Of a stretch of DNA of 64,000 nucleotides, positions 19,000-27,009 are shown one piece after another (the first letter of the stretch is position 1; the number at the start of each line of letters is the position of its first letter). Made by a program: the position numbers and the translations under genes. The DNA lies in contig NZ_BMVL01000010.1 in assembly GCF_014650695.1 (NCBI RefSeq), positions 202,620-266,619 of the forward strand, in the 5' to 3' direction. Under the pieces are notes generated by a model. It ran no database searches and was not told the DNA's origin. It saw only the letters and a list, made by a program, of their open reading frames with translations. The DNA is from Streptomyces avidinii (GTDB lineage Bacteria > Actinomycetota > Actinomycetes > Streptomycetales > Streptomycetaceae).

Positions 19000-19083
19000 G
19001 AGCGCCAGACTACCCACCCCCTCACATGCCGACCGTACTGCCCGTCCCCTCGGGGCCCGGGGCCGCGCCGCTACCCTGCTGGG

Positions 19084-19533
19084 GTGAGTAAGAAGCAGCC
19101 CGCGAATGCCCCCGCCCCCGCCGCCGCCCCGCCCGCCGCGCTGCCCGGCCGGCTGACCGCGGCCGCCGCGCTCACCGCCCTGGAAGGCCTGGCGCTGGCC
19201 GGCCTCGGGCTCTACATGTTGTTCGTGGGGATCGCCGGCGACCCCGATTCCCCGCAGCAGGCCGAGACGGGCGGGATCACTCTGCTCGCACTGGCCGCGC
19301 TGCCGCTGATCGCGGCCCGGGGGCTGCGCCTGGGCCGGCGCTGGAGCCGCGGTCCGGCACTGATCACCCAGCTGATGGCGCTGCCGGTGGCCTGGACCCT
19401 CTACAGCACGGGCGGCGCGATGATCGCCGCCGCCGTGGCGCTGGCCCTGGCCGCGGTGGCCGTCGTAGCGCTCCTGGTGAACCCGACGGCGACCGAGGCT
19501 CTCGGTATCGGGCCCGGGGAACAGGCCCGATAA
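19084..19533 (+). CDS. Small integral membrane protein, function unknown
   Basis: 149 residues from a GTG at 19084. After an Ala/Pro-rich cytosolic tail of about 25 residues come four hydrophobic segments (around 28-50, 65-83, 95-112 and 112-135), and the protein ends in a polar tail. No motif identifies a function. It converges with the sigma-factor gene and diverges from the lipid kinase. Confidence 0.75.
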   Translation: MSKKQPANAPAPAAAPPAALPGRLTAAAALTALEGLALAGLGLYMLFVGIAGDPDSPQQAETGGITLLALAALPLIAARGLRLGRRWSRGPALITQLMALPVAWTLYSTGGAMIAAAVALALAAVAVVALLVNPTATEALGIGPGEQAR

Positions 19534-19573
19534 CCGGTCGTCCGGTTCCCGGCGCACCGCCGTACCCGGCTGC

Positions 19574-20455
19574 CTACTCCTCGACGAGGAGCTTGTCGCG
19601 GAGCTGGGCCAGGGTGCGGGCCAGCAGCCGGGAGACGTGCATCTGGGAGATGCCGACCTCCTGGGCGATCTGCGACTGGGTCATGTTGCCGAAGAAGCGA
19701 AGCAGCAGGATCCGCTTCTCCCGCGGGGGCAGGCCCTCCAACAGCGGCTTGAGGGACTCGCGGTACTCGACGCCCTCCAGGGCCTCGTCCTCCGCACCCA
19801 GGGTGTCCGCGACCGCCGGCGACTCGTCGTCGGTGTCCGGGACGTCGAGGGACAGCGTGCTGTAGGCATTGGCCGATTCCAGCCCCTCCAGCACCTCCTC
19901 CTCGGAGATCCCCAGCCGTTCGGCGAGTTCGTGCACCGTCGGGGAGCGGCCGTGCTGCTGGGACAGTTCGGCCGTGGCCGTCGTCAGCGAGAGCCGCAGC
20001 TCCTGAAGGCGACGCGGTACGCGCACCGCCCAGCCCTTGTCACGGAAGTGGCGCTTGATCTCGCCGACCACCGTGGGCGTGGCGTACGTGGAGAACTCGA
20101 CCCCGCGGTCCGGGTCGAACCGGTCCACCGACTTGATCAGTCCGATCGTCGCGACCTGGGTCAGGTCGTCCAGCGGCTCACCGCGGTTGCGGAAGCGCCG
20201 CGCCAGGTGTTCCACCAGCGGCAGGTGCATCCGTACCAGCCGGTTGCGCAGCTCCGCCTTCTCCACCGACCCGTCGGGCATTGCCCGCAGCTCGATGAAC
20301 AGGGCCCGCGCGCCACTGCGGTCGCGCGGATCCGGCAGCGCGTGCGACACCGGGAGCACCGGCGCTGCCGGTACCACCGGTGCCAGCTCCGGGGCCGTGG
20401 CAGCGGCCTCGGTCGGCTGGGGTGATTGTGGTTGTTCCTGCTGGTTCTCGCTCAT
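19574..20455 (-). CDS. sigH: SigB/SigF-type stress sigma factor (SigH-like)
   Basis: 293 residues from the ATG at 20455. Sigma-70 group 3: region 2 (PLVEHLARRFRNRGEPLDDLTQVATIGLIKSVDRFDP and YATPTVVGEIKRHFRDKGWAVRVPRRLQEL), region 3 (GRSPTVHELAERLGISEEEVLE), region 4 with HTH (NMTQSQIAQEVGISQMHVSRLLARTL). The acidic 45-residue N-terminus is Pro/Glu-rich. The same frame is open 89 codons further 5' (to 20722) into the anti-sigma gene. S. coelicolor SigH is known to have several forms from different starts, so longer forms may be made. Immediately downstream of an RsbW-like anti-sigma gene, so controlled by partner switching in osmotic stress and development. Confidence 0.9.
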   Translation of the reverse strand: MSENQQEQPQSPQPTEAAATAPELAPVVPAAPVLPVSHALPDPRDRSGARALFIELRAMPDGSVEKAELRNRLVRMHLPLVEHLARRFRNRGEPLDDLTQVATIGLIKSVDRFDPDRGVEFSTYATPTVVGEIKRHFRDKGWAVRVPRRLQELRLSLTTATAELSQQHGRSPTVHELAERLGISEEEVLEGLESANAYSTLSLDVPDTDDESPAVADTLGAEDEALEGVEYRESLKPLLEGLPPREKRILLLRFFGNMTQSQIAQEVGISQMHVSRLLARTLAQLRDKLLVEE

Positions 20456-20610
20456 AGGGCCCGCCCGTCGCTCCGCCGAGTCCAAAAAGCCGTCTTCCGC
20501 ATCCGCGTCAGCCGGGTGCGGTCGGGCGTGCTGCTGCTCCGGGATGCCGCCGTCGACCTCGTGCCGTACCCGGGGCCGATCCCCGCCCCGTACCGGGATC
20601 TCCCCGCCGC

Positions 20611-21024
20611 TCACGCCGGGCCTGGTCCCGCGCCGCGCTGTTTGTAGAGGCTGATGCTCACCGTCCGGTTCTCCTCGACCGTGGCCTCGACCTTGCCGGC
20701 CAGCGCCGACAGGACGGTCCACGCGAACGTGTCACGCTCCGGTGCGCGCCCGTCGGTGGTCGGTGCCGAGACGGTCACCTCCAGCGAATCGTCGATCAGC
20801 CGGAACACGCAACTGAGGACGGAGCCGGGCACGGCCTGCTGGAGCAGGATCGCGCAGGCCTCGTCCACCGCGATGCGGAGGTCCTCGATCTCGTCGAGGG
20901 TGAAGTCCAAACGTGCCGCGAGGCCGGCCGTGGCCGTCCGCAGCACCGACAGGTAGGCACCCGCAGCGGGCAGCCGGACTTCCACGAAGTCCTGAGTCCC
21001 GGGCTCGCCTGCAATCTGGGACAC
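20611..21024 (-). CDS. prsH: RsbW-like anti-sigma factor (PrsH/UshX type)
   Basis: 137 residues from the GTG at 21024. I chose it because GGAGGTGA lies about 5 bases upstream; a TTG at 21036 is the alternative. HATPase_c serine-kinase fold with the N-box DLRIAVDEACAILLQQA near 55 and the C-terminal TVSISLYKQR. No typical G1 DxGxG box is obvious, as in several Streptomyces anti-sigma factors. It should hold the adjacent SigH-like factor inactive until an anti-anti-sigma factor binds. Same strand and order as in S. coelicolor, where this protein antagonises SigH. Confidence 0.88.
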   Translation of the reverse strand: MSQIAGEPGTQDFVEVRLPAAGAYLSVLRTATAGLAARLDFTLDEIEDLRIAVDEACAILLQQAVPGSVLSCVFRLIDDSLEVTVSAPTTDGRAPERDTFAWTVLSALAGKVEATVEENRTVSISLYKQRGAGPGPA

Positions 21025-21229
21025 CCTCACCTCCAAGGTGGTACGAGCTCTGTTCGCCGGTGACGCTATCGCGATCCGGGCGATCGTGTCGCGGCACCCC
21101 TCTTGGTGCCCGCTTCGTGCACCTCGTCTGCGAGCCAGTGACTGATGGTAAGCCCATGGGTACGCACAGTGGCTAGAGGTCTGCGGGGCCCAAATCAGGG
21201 GAACCGGCGGAGGGTTGAACTACCCCGCT

Positions 21230-21490
21230 TCAGACGATCGAACCGTCGACAAAACACCAGCGCCAGGTCTCACCCGGTTCGAAGCTCCGCATCACCGGAT
21301 GGCCCGTGTCCTTGTGGTGCGCCGTGGCGTGCCGGTGGGGCGAGGAATCACAGCAGGCCACGTGCCCGCACCCCAGGCACATCCGCAGCTGCACGGGGTG
21401 GCTGCCGAGCGCCAGGCACTCGGAGCAGGTGTCGTGGGAGGGCACCGGTTCGGGACGCGGCAGTTCGGCAACGTGGGTGCACTCGCTCAT
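21230..21490 (-). CDS. UBP-type zinc finger protein
   Basis: 86 residues, a single zf-UBP domain: CTHVAEL at the N-terminus, CSECLALGSHPVQLRMCLGCGHVACCDSS in the middle and HRHATAHHKDTGHPVMRSFEPGE after it, which gives the Cys/His set for zinc. In eukaryotes the fold binds ubiquitin C-termini. The role of free-standing actinobacterial versions is unknown. The start has AAGGAG in its ribosome site. It lies between the anti-sigma gene and a divergent Na+/H+ antiporter gene, a pairing often seen in Streptomyces. Confidence 0.9.
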   Translation of the reverse strand: MSECTHVAELPRPEPVPSHDTCSECLALGSHPVQLRMCLGCGHVACCDSSPHRHATAHHKDTGHPVMRSFEPGETWRWCFVDGSIV

Positions 21491-21702
21491 CGCATTCTCC
21501 TTGTACCGGAACCCCGGCCTTCAGTCTCGGGGCGAACCGCGCGCACGGGCCGGAGCTGCGATGCAGCGGAGTGTCGATGCGTCACGCTTTGACCGGAGCT
21601 TGATCTCGTACAGAATACGTTCCCGCCGTGCGAGTCATGAGGATCTCCTCGGTCAAGCCCGCGCGTTCGGGGCGACCGGCCGACGATTGAGGTGGATCTT
21701 CG

Positions 21703-23283
21703 ATGGAGGTATTGCCGCTGGTGGCGCTGATCGCCGGCAGCGCGGCCGTCGCGGGGCTGGCCCGCCGGACCCCGGTGCCCGCGCCGCTGCTGCTGGTCGC
21801 CGCCGGCCTGCTGGCCGGGTACGTGCCGGGGGTGCCCGCGTACGCACTCGACCCGCACATCGTGCTGCCGCTGCTGCTCCCGCCGCTGCTGTACACGGCC
21901 GCCGTGGACAGCTCGTACCTGGACCTGCGCGCGAACATCCGGCCCATCGCGATGCTCTCGGTGGGCTACGTGCTCTTCGCGACGCTCGCCGTCGGGTACG
22001 CGGCGTACCTGCTGGTGCCGGGGCTCTCCGTGCCGGTGGCCCTGGTGCTGGGCGCGGTGATCGCCCCGCCGGACGCCGTCGCCGCCACCGCGATCGCCCG
22101 CAAGCTGCGGCTGCCGAACCGCATCACGACCATCCTGCAGGGCGAGTCCCTGGTCAACGACGCGACCGCGATCACCGCCTACAAGGTGGCGCTGGCCGCG
22201 GCCGTCGGGGTGAGCGCCGGCTGGGCGGGCGGCATCGCGGAGTTCCTGCTGGCCTCGGTCGGCGGGATCGGCGTGGGCCTGCTGCTGATGGTGCCGATCC
22301 ACCACCTGCGCACGCGGCTGAAGGAGCCGCTGCTCCAGAACACCCTCTCGCTGCTGATCCCCTTCGTGGCGTACGCGGCCGCGGAGCGGGTGCACGCCTC
22401 CGGGGTGCTGGCCGTGGTCGTCGTCGCGCTGTACCTCGGGCACCGCAACTGGCAGGTCGACTTCGCCACCCGGCTCCAGGAGGAGGCGGTGTGGAAGGTG
22501 GTCGCCTTCGTGCTGGAGTCCGTGGTCTTCGCGCTGATCGGGCTCCAGCTGCCGGTGGTCCTGGGCGGGCTGGGGGAGTACGACGGCATGCACGCGGCCA
22601 CCTACGCGGTCGCCGTGTTCATCGCGGTGGTGGTGGCCCGGTTCCTGTGGGTGTTCCCGGCGACCTTCGTGCCGCGCTGGCTGTCGGAGCGGATCCGGGC
22701 GCGGGAGAGCGACACCGACTGGAAGGCCCCGGTGATCGTGGGATGGGCCGGGATGCGCGGAGTGGTCTCGCTGGCCATCGCCTTCTCCGTGCCCATGTCG
22801 GTGCCGCACCGGAACCTGATCCTCTTCCTGACCTTCACCACGGTCATCGGGACGCTGGTGGTGCAGGGGCTGACGCTGCCGCCGCTGATCCGGGTGCTGA
22901 ACCTGCCGCCGAAGGACGTGCAGGCCGAGACCCTGGCCGAGGCGCAGGCGCAGAGCGAGGCCTCGCGGGCGGCGGAGGAACGGCTGGCGGAGCTGCTGGA
23001 GGAACCGGAGAACAGCACGCTGCCGCCGCCGCTGGCGGACCGGCTGCGGACGGTGCTGGAGCGGCGGCGCAACGCGGTGTGGGAGCGGCTGGGCGAGGTC
23101 AACCCGGAGACGGGGGAGTCGGCGGACGACATCTACCGGCGCCTCGCGCGGGAGATGATCGCGGCCGAGCGGGAGGTCTTCGTGACGCTGCGGGACCAGC
23201 GGCGGATCGACGACGAGATGCTGCGGGCGCTGCTGCGCCGCCTGGACCTGGAGGAGGCCGCGGCCTACCGCGAGGAGGGCTGA
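21703..23283 (+). CDS. CPA1-family Na+/H+ antiporter
   Basis: 526 residues with about 12 membrane segments in the first 410. The ion-binding region is IAPPDAVAATAIARKLRLPNR near 123-143, followed by ILQGESLVNDATAI near 146-159; both are CPA1 signatures. A soluble C-terminal tail of about 110 residues is charged and coiled (QAQSEASRAAEERLAELLEEPE). It exports Na+ in exchange for protons at the cell membrane. Next to the SigH-type operon, a sensible place for an osmotic/ion stress gene, though it faces away from that operon. Tail to tail with the PLP enzyme gene. Confidence 0.92.
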   Translation: MEVLPLVALIAGSAAVAGLARRTPVPAPLLLVAAGLLAGYVPGVPAYALDPHIVLPLLLPPLLYTAAVDSSYLDLRANIRPIAMLSVGYVLFATLAVGYAAYLLVPGLSVPVALVLGAVIAPPDAVAATAIARKLRLPNRITTILQGESLVNDATAITAYKVALAAAVGVSAGWAGGIAEFLLASVGGIGVGLLLMVPIHHLRTRLKEPLLQNTLSLLIPFVAYAAAERVHASGVLAVVVVALYLGHRNWQVDFATRLQEEAVWKVVAFVLESVVFALIGLQLPVVLGGLGEYDGMHAATYAVAVFIAVVVARFLWVFPATFVPRWLSERIRARESDTDWKAPVIVGWAGMRGVVSLAIAFSVPMSVPHRNLILFLTFTTVIGTLVVQGLTLPPLIRVLNLPPKDVQAETLAEAQAQSEASRAAEERLAELLEEPENSTLPPPLADRLRTVLERRRNAVWERLGEVNPETGESADDIYRRLAREMIAAEREVFVTLRDQRRIDDEMLRALLRRLDLEEAAAYREEG

Positions 23284-23317
23284 GGCCGGGCGTCGCGGCC
23301 GGGTCGGCAGGCACCCG

Positions 23318-24211
23318 CTACGGCCGGCCCGTGACGACGGCGGCGAGGGTCGTGCCGGGCGCGAAGGCGCCGGACGCGGTGAGTTCGGTCAGGGCCCAGA
23401 GCAGCTTGGCCACGTAGATGCGCTCGACCGGCAGGCCGTGGCGGGACCCGAAGTCGGCGGCGAAGGCCTCCAGCTCGGCCGGGACCCGGGCGTAGCCGCC
23501 GTGGTGGAAGTCCTCGGCCAGCGCCCAGTCGCCGGCCGGCCCCCCGAAGGCGGCCGCCTGGAGGGAACGTATCTCCGCGGCCAGGAACCCGCCCGCCAGG
23601 ACCGGAACCCCGAGCGCCCGCTGCCCGGTGCCCAGCCCGGCCGCGAGGCCCGCCAGGGTGCCGCCGGTACCGCAGGCCACCGCCACCACGTCGGCGGCGC
23701 CGCGCAGTTCCCGGCCGAGCTCGGCGCAGCCGCCCAGGGCGAGCGCGTTGCTGCCGCCCTCGGGGACGACGTACGCACCGGCCGCGCCCGCCGCGTCCAC
23801 CAGCCGTGCCAGTCGGTGCGGCTCGGCCTTGCGGCGGTACTCCGACCGGGACACGAAGTGCAGCCGCATGCCGTCCGCGGCGCACCGGGCGAGGGACTCG
23901 TTCAGGGGCCGCCCGGCCAGCTCGTCCCCGCGTACGATGCCGACCGTCCGCAGCCCGAGCAGCCGCCCGGCGGCGGCGGTGGCCCGCAGGTGGTTCGAGT
24001 ACGCCCCGCCGAAGGTGACCAGTTGATCGTGGCCGCCCTCCAGGGCGGCCCGGAGATTGGGCGCGAGCTTGCGCCACTTGTTGCCGGGCAACTCGGGATG
24101 CACGAGGTCGTCCCGCTTCAGCAGCAGCCGCACGCCGTACCGCCCGAACCTGTCGTCCGCCGCCTCGACGAGCGGAGACGGCGGGCGCGGCAGCAGTTCG
24201 GAATGGGTCAC
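23318..24211 (-). CDS. PLP-dependent D-cysteine desulfhydrase / ACC deaminase-family protein
   Basis: 297 residues from a GTG at 24211. Type II PLP fold: RLLLKRDDLVHPELPGNKWRKL near 27-48 with the PLP Lys in GNKWRK, FGGAYSNHLRATAAAGRLLGL near 67-87, and the glycine-rich phosphate cup ACGTGGTLAGLAAGL near 184-198. The family removes sulfide from D-cysteine or deaminates aminocyclopropane carboxylate; sequence alone does not decide which. It is about 30 residues shorter than many family members. It ends 34 bases from the antiporter stop. Confidence 0.85.
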   Translation of the reverse strand: MTHSELLPRPPSPLVEAADDRFGRYGVRLLLKRDDLVHPELPGNKWRKLAPNLRAALEGGHDQLVTFGGAYSNHLRATAAAGRLLGLRTVGIVRGDELAGRPLNESLARCAADGMRLHFVSRSEYRRKAEPHRLARLVDAAGAAGAYVVPEGGSNALALGGCAELGRELRGAADVVAVACGTGGTLAGLAAGLGTGQRALGVPVLAGGFLAAEIRSLQAAAFGGPAGDWALAEDFHHGGYARVPAELEAFAADFGSRHGLPVERIYVAKLLWALTELTASGAFAPGTTLAAVVTGRP

Positions 24212-24239
24212 CAGGTCATTGTCCCTGGTGGGGGCCCGA

Positions 24240-24830
24240 TTACTTCAGGCGCTCGCCGATCCGGGCGCGCATGGCGTCCATCGTGAAGCCCCTGGGGTCG
24301 ACCTTGCCCGGCTGCCATTCGCGGTGGCCGATCACCGAGCGGGACGTCCAGCGGTGGACCCGGCACAGGGCCGCCGCGGCGCGGGCGATGGCGTCGAGCT
24401 GGACCGCCGGCCAGGGGTCCTCGCCGTCGCCCAGGTTCTCGCACTCGAAGCCGTAGAAGTGGCGGTTGCCGTCGGTGTCCGTCTCGTTGTCCGGCGGGAG
24501 GCGCTTCTCCGCGATCACCGCAGCGAGGACGTCGGAGTCGCCGGCGCCCGCGTGGTTGGCGCGGCCGTAGCCGACGAGGTGGACGCGGCCGTCCTTGGCG
24601 ATCACGCCGTGACACAGGGGGCCGGGCAGGGCGCTGTGGCCCTCGCGGCAGAGCTCGACGGTGCGGGCGGTGCCGCGGGTGACGGTGTGGTGGATCATCA
24701 CCCCGTGGACCGGTCCCCAGGGGCCCTTGTGGTTGCGGTTGTGGGTCCGCCAGGCGCCGACTTCGACGACGGTCAGACCCTCGTTCCGCAGTGCGTTGAT
24801 GAAACGGTCCGCGGACATGGGTGCGGCCAT
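24240..24830 (-). CDS. N-acetylmuramoyl-L-alanine amidase (PGRP/Amidase_2 type)
   Basis: 196 residues from the ATG at 24830 with an AAGGAGG ribosome site; the frame extends to 24884 but the closer start is better. Amidase_2 zinc domain: GVMIHHTV near 43-50 gives the first zinc His, LCHGVIAKDGRVHLVGYGRANHAG near 72-95, and VIGHREWQPGKVDPRGF near 165-181 gives the last His. It cuts the bond between muramic acid and peptide in cell wall. No signal peptide is visible, so it is either exported by another route, acts inside, or is a domesticated phage-type lysin. Confidence 0.88.
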   Translation of the reverse strand: MAAPMSADRFINALRNEGLTVVEVGAWRTHNRNHKGPWGPVHGVMIHHTVTRGTARTVELCREGHSALPGPLCHGVIAKDGRVHLVGYGRANHAGAGDSDVLAAVIAEKRLPPDNETDTDGNRHFYGFECENLGDGEDPWPAVQLDAIARAAAALCRVHRWTSRSVIGHREWQPGKVDPRGFTMDAMRARIGERLK

Positions 24831-24956
24831 GGCCGCCTCCTTCGTTGCGGTGCGTGACGACACCCTCTGTGCTCGTCTCGTCACCCTCCGGTTTAGTGGA
24901 GGCGGCCCTTCCGCGCTAGTGCTTTCGTACGGCGAGCGAGCCGATCCGGCCAGGCG

Positions 24957-26153
24957 TCAGACCGATGCGAGCCACAGGTCCGGGCCGAAGACCTCGTAGT
25001 GGATGTCGGCGGCCGGCAGCCCCTTGGCGATCAGCTGCTCGCGAACCGCACGCATGAAGGGGAGCGGCCCGCACAGGTAGGCCCGGGTGCCCGGGGCGAC
25101 GGCGACGGCCGAGAGGTCCATGCGGCCCTCGCCGTCGCCCGGCTCCGCCGCCTCCTCGTACCAGAACCGGGCCGAGGCGTCCGGCAGCTTGTGGGTCAGC
25201 GCCCGGTGATCGCTCCGCAGCGGGTGGTCGGCGGGGGAGCGGTCGGCGTGCAGCACGGTCACCGGGGCGGTGTGCCCGGTGTCGGCCAGGTGCTCCAGCA
25301 TCGACAGCATCGGGGTGCAGCCGATGCCGGCCGAGGCGAGCAGGACCGGGGCGGCCGAGTCCGCCGGCACCAGGTCGCCGTACGGGGCCGAGACCCGCAG
25401 GGTGTCGCCGGTGCGGACCCGGGCGTGCAGGTGGTTGGAGACCTCACCGGCCGGGCCCGCGGCGGCCGGGCCGTGGATCCGCTTGACGGTGATCGCGCGG
25501 ACCGCGGAGCCGGGCGAGGTGATGAGGCTGTACTGGCGGATCTGGCGGGCGCCGTCCGGGAGTTCGACCTGGACCGAGACGTACTGGCCCGGCCGGTGCG
25601 CGGGAGCGGGGGCGCCGTCCGCGGGGGCGATCCGGAAGGTGGTGCAGTCCGCCGTCTCCGCCACCCGGTCGGTGACGGTCCACTCGCGCCACACGTCGCC
25701 GGCGACGACCCGCTGCTCGGCGTAGAGGCGCTCCTCCAGGGCGATCAGGGCGTTCGCCATCAGCCAGTAGACCTCGTCCCAGGCCCGGGCGACCTCGGGG
25801 GTGACGGCCTCGCCGAGGACCTCGCCGATCGCCTCGAACAGGTGCTGGTGGACGACCGCGTACTGCTCGCGGGTCACGCCGAGGCTGGCGTGCTTGTGGG
25901 CGATGCGGTTCAGCATCACGTCGGGGCGGGTGTCCGGGTGGGCGAGGAGGTGGGTCGCGAAGGCGGCGATCGAGCCGGCGAGGGCCTGCTTCTGGAGGCC
26001 GGCGCTCTGGTTGCCCCGGTTGAAGAGGTCGCGGATCAGCGCCGGGTGGGCCGCGAAGAGCTTGGTGTAGAAGAGCTCGGCGATCTCCCCGATCGCCGCT
26101 CCGACGGCGGGCAGGGTGGCTCGTACGGTCGCGGTCGACGTCTCGGACAGCAT
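24957..26153 (-). CDS. hmp: Flavohaemoglobin (nitric oxide dioxygenase)
   Basis: 398 residues from the ATG at 26153 with a GAGGAG ribosome site; the open frame to 26303 covers the operator. Globin domain 1-140 with proximal haem His H88 (NRIAHKHASL). FAD-binding domain near 150-260 (RQYSLITSPG). NAD-binding domain to the end (LLASAGIGCTPMLSMLEHL; YLCGPLPFMRAVREQL; ending VFGPDLW). Oxidises NO to nitrate. A 23-bp NsrR-type box lies 43 bases upstream, and nsrR is the next gene 5' on the same strand, so expression is expected to rise with NO. Confidence 0.95.
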   Translation of the reverse strand: MLSETSTATVRATLPAVGAAIGEIAELFYTKLFAAHPALIRDLFNRGNQSAGLQKQALAGSIAAFATHLLAHPDTRPDVMLNRIAHKHASLGVTREQYAVVHQHLFEAIGEVLGEAVTPEVARAWDEVYWLMANALIALEERLYAEQRVVAGDVWREWTVTDRVAETADCTTFRIAPADGAPAPAHRPGQYVSVQVELPDGARQIRQYSLITSPGSAVRAITVKRIHGPAAAGPAGEVSNHLHARVRTGDTLRVSAPYGDLVPADSAAPVLLASAGIGCTPMLSMLEHLADTGHTAPVTVLHADRSPADHPLRSDHRALTHKLPDASARFWYEEAAEPGDGEGRMDLSAVAVAPGTRAYLCGPLPFMRAVREQLIAKGLPAADIHYEVFGPDLWLASV

Positions 26154-26195
26154 GCGGAACTCCTCGCGTGATGGGCCTGTGGGTGTGACCGATTG

Positions 26196-26218
26196 AATTT
26201 GCATCTGAGATGCGTATT
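26196..26218 (-). promoter_or_regulatory. NsrR box upstream of hmp
   Basis: A 23-bp palindrome whose core is GCATCTGAGATGC, flanked by AATTT and GTATT. It resembles known S. coelicolor NsrR sites with the GCATCT-N-AGAT core. The related site upstream of nsrR has the same length and flanks. It lies 43 bases 5' of the hmp ATG. Confidence 0.85.
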
Positions 26219-26315
26219 TTTGATCGCAGAAGGACCGCCGTGGTGCGGACTTCTGTTCGGACTCGTGCCGGACCGGTTCGCTCGGGCAGCGGTAACCGGC
26301 CATCCCGGCCGAGGG

Positions 26316-26774
26316 TCAGGGGCTGCTGCCCGCCCCGGTCGGCGCCCTGCTCGAAATGCCCAGCAGGAGAGGCCCGGTCGGCGACGCCACCAGGTCGTTC
26401 ACCGTCAGCGGGTCGAGTGCGGCGTAGAAGGCCTCCTGGGCCCGGCGCAGGGCGCCGCGCAGGACGCAGGCACCGCGCAGCGGGCAGGGGGTGGTGCCTT
26501 CGCAGTCCACGACGTCCCCCTCGCCCTCCAGTTCGCGCACGACCGAGCCGACCGGTGCGGCCCGGCCGGCGGCGGTCAGGGCGAGCCCGCCGCCGCGGCC
26601 GCGCCGTGCTTCGACCAGGCCGAGGTGCTGGAGCCTGGCGACCACTTTGGCCGTGTGCGTGTAGGGGACCTCCATGGTCGCCGCCACGTCGCGGGTGGTC
26701 GGGAGGTCCGTCTCCTCGATGGCCAGGCGCATCAGGACGCGCAGTGCCAGGTCGGTGAATCGGGTCAGCCGCAT
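26316..26774 (-). CDS. nsrR: Rrf2-family NO sensor NsrR
   Basis: 152 residues from the ATG at 26774. Winged HTH (RLTRFTDLALRVLMRLA; TTRDVAATMEVPYTHTAKVVARLQHLGLVEARRGRGGGLAL) and the iron-sulfur loop C91-x5-C97-x5-C103 (DCEGTTPCPLRGAC), the exact Cys spacing of Streptomyces NsrR. Its [4Fe-4S] cluster reacts with NO, and this frees its targets. An NsrR box in its own leader indicates self-repression. hmp, its main target, follows 163 bases downstream. Confidence 0.94.
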   Translation of the reverse strand: MRLTRFTDLALRVLMRLAIEETDLPTTRDVAATMEVPYTHTAKVVARLQHLGLVEARRGRGGGLALTAAGRAAPVGSVVRELEGEGDVVDCEGTTPCPLRGACVLRGALRRAQEAFYAALDPLTVNDLVASPTGPLLLGISSRAPTGAGSSP

Positions 26775-26790
26775 GGGGTCACCGTAGAGA

Positions 26791-26813
26791 AATATGCATC
26801 CGTGATGCAAGTT
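26791..26813 (-). promoter_or_regulatory. NsrR box upstream of nsrR
   Basis: A 23-bp imperfect palindrome, AATATGCATC-CGT-GATGCAAGTT, lies 17 bases before the nsrR ATG. It has the same length, flanking A/T and GCATC/GATGC arms as the hmp site, which supports self-regulation. Confidence 0.85.
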
Positions 26814-27009
26814 AGGTCGCTGACGGTGTCGCGCTTGGCCGAAATCGACGGTCGCGTGGTGCTCAAGGGGCCCGTGGGGCAGAAGGGTGACCCCAAAGGG
26901 TGCCCCGCACTCGGACGGAGTAGTCCCACCCTTTTGTGTAATGGTCCGATCACGTTCCGTACTGAAAGGCTGCACCCGCAGATCCATGGAGTGATCGAAA
27001 GGGAAAGAC

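Noticed and set aside
24240..24830. Prophage remnant suggested by a lysin-like amidase
   Set aside because: No integrase, holin, tail or attachment repeat nearby; both neighbours are chromosomal genes.
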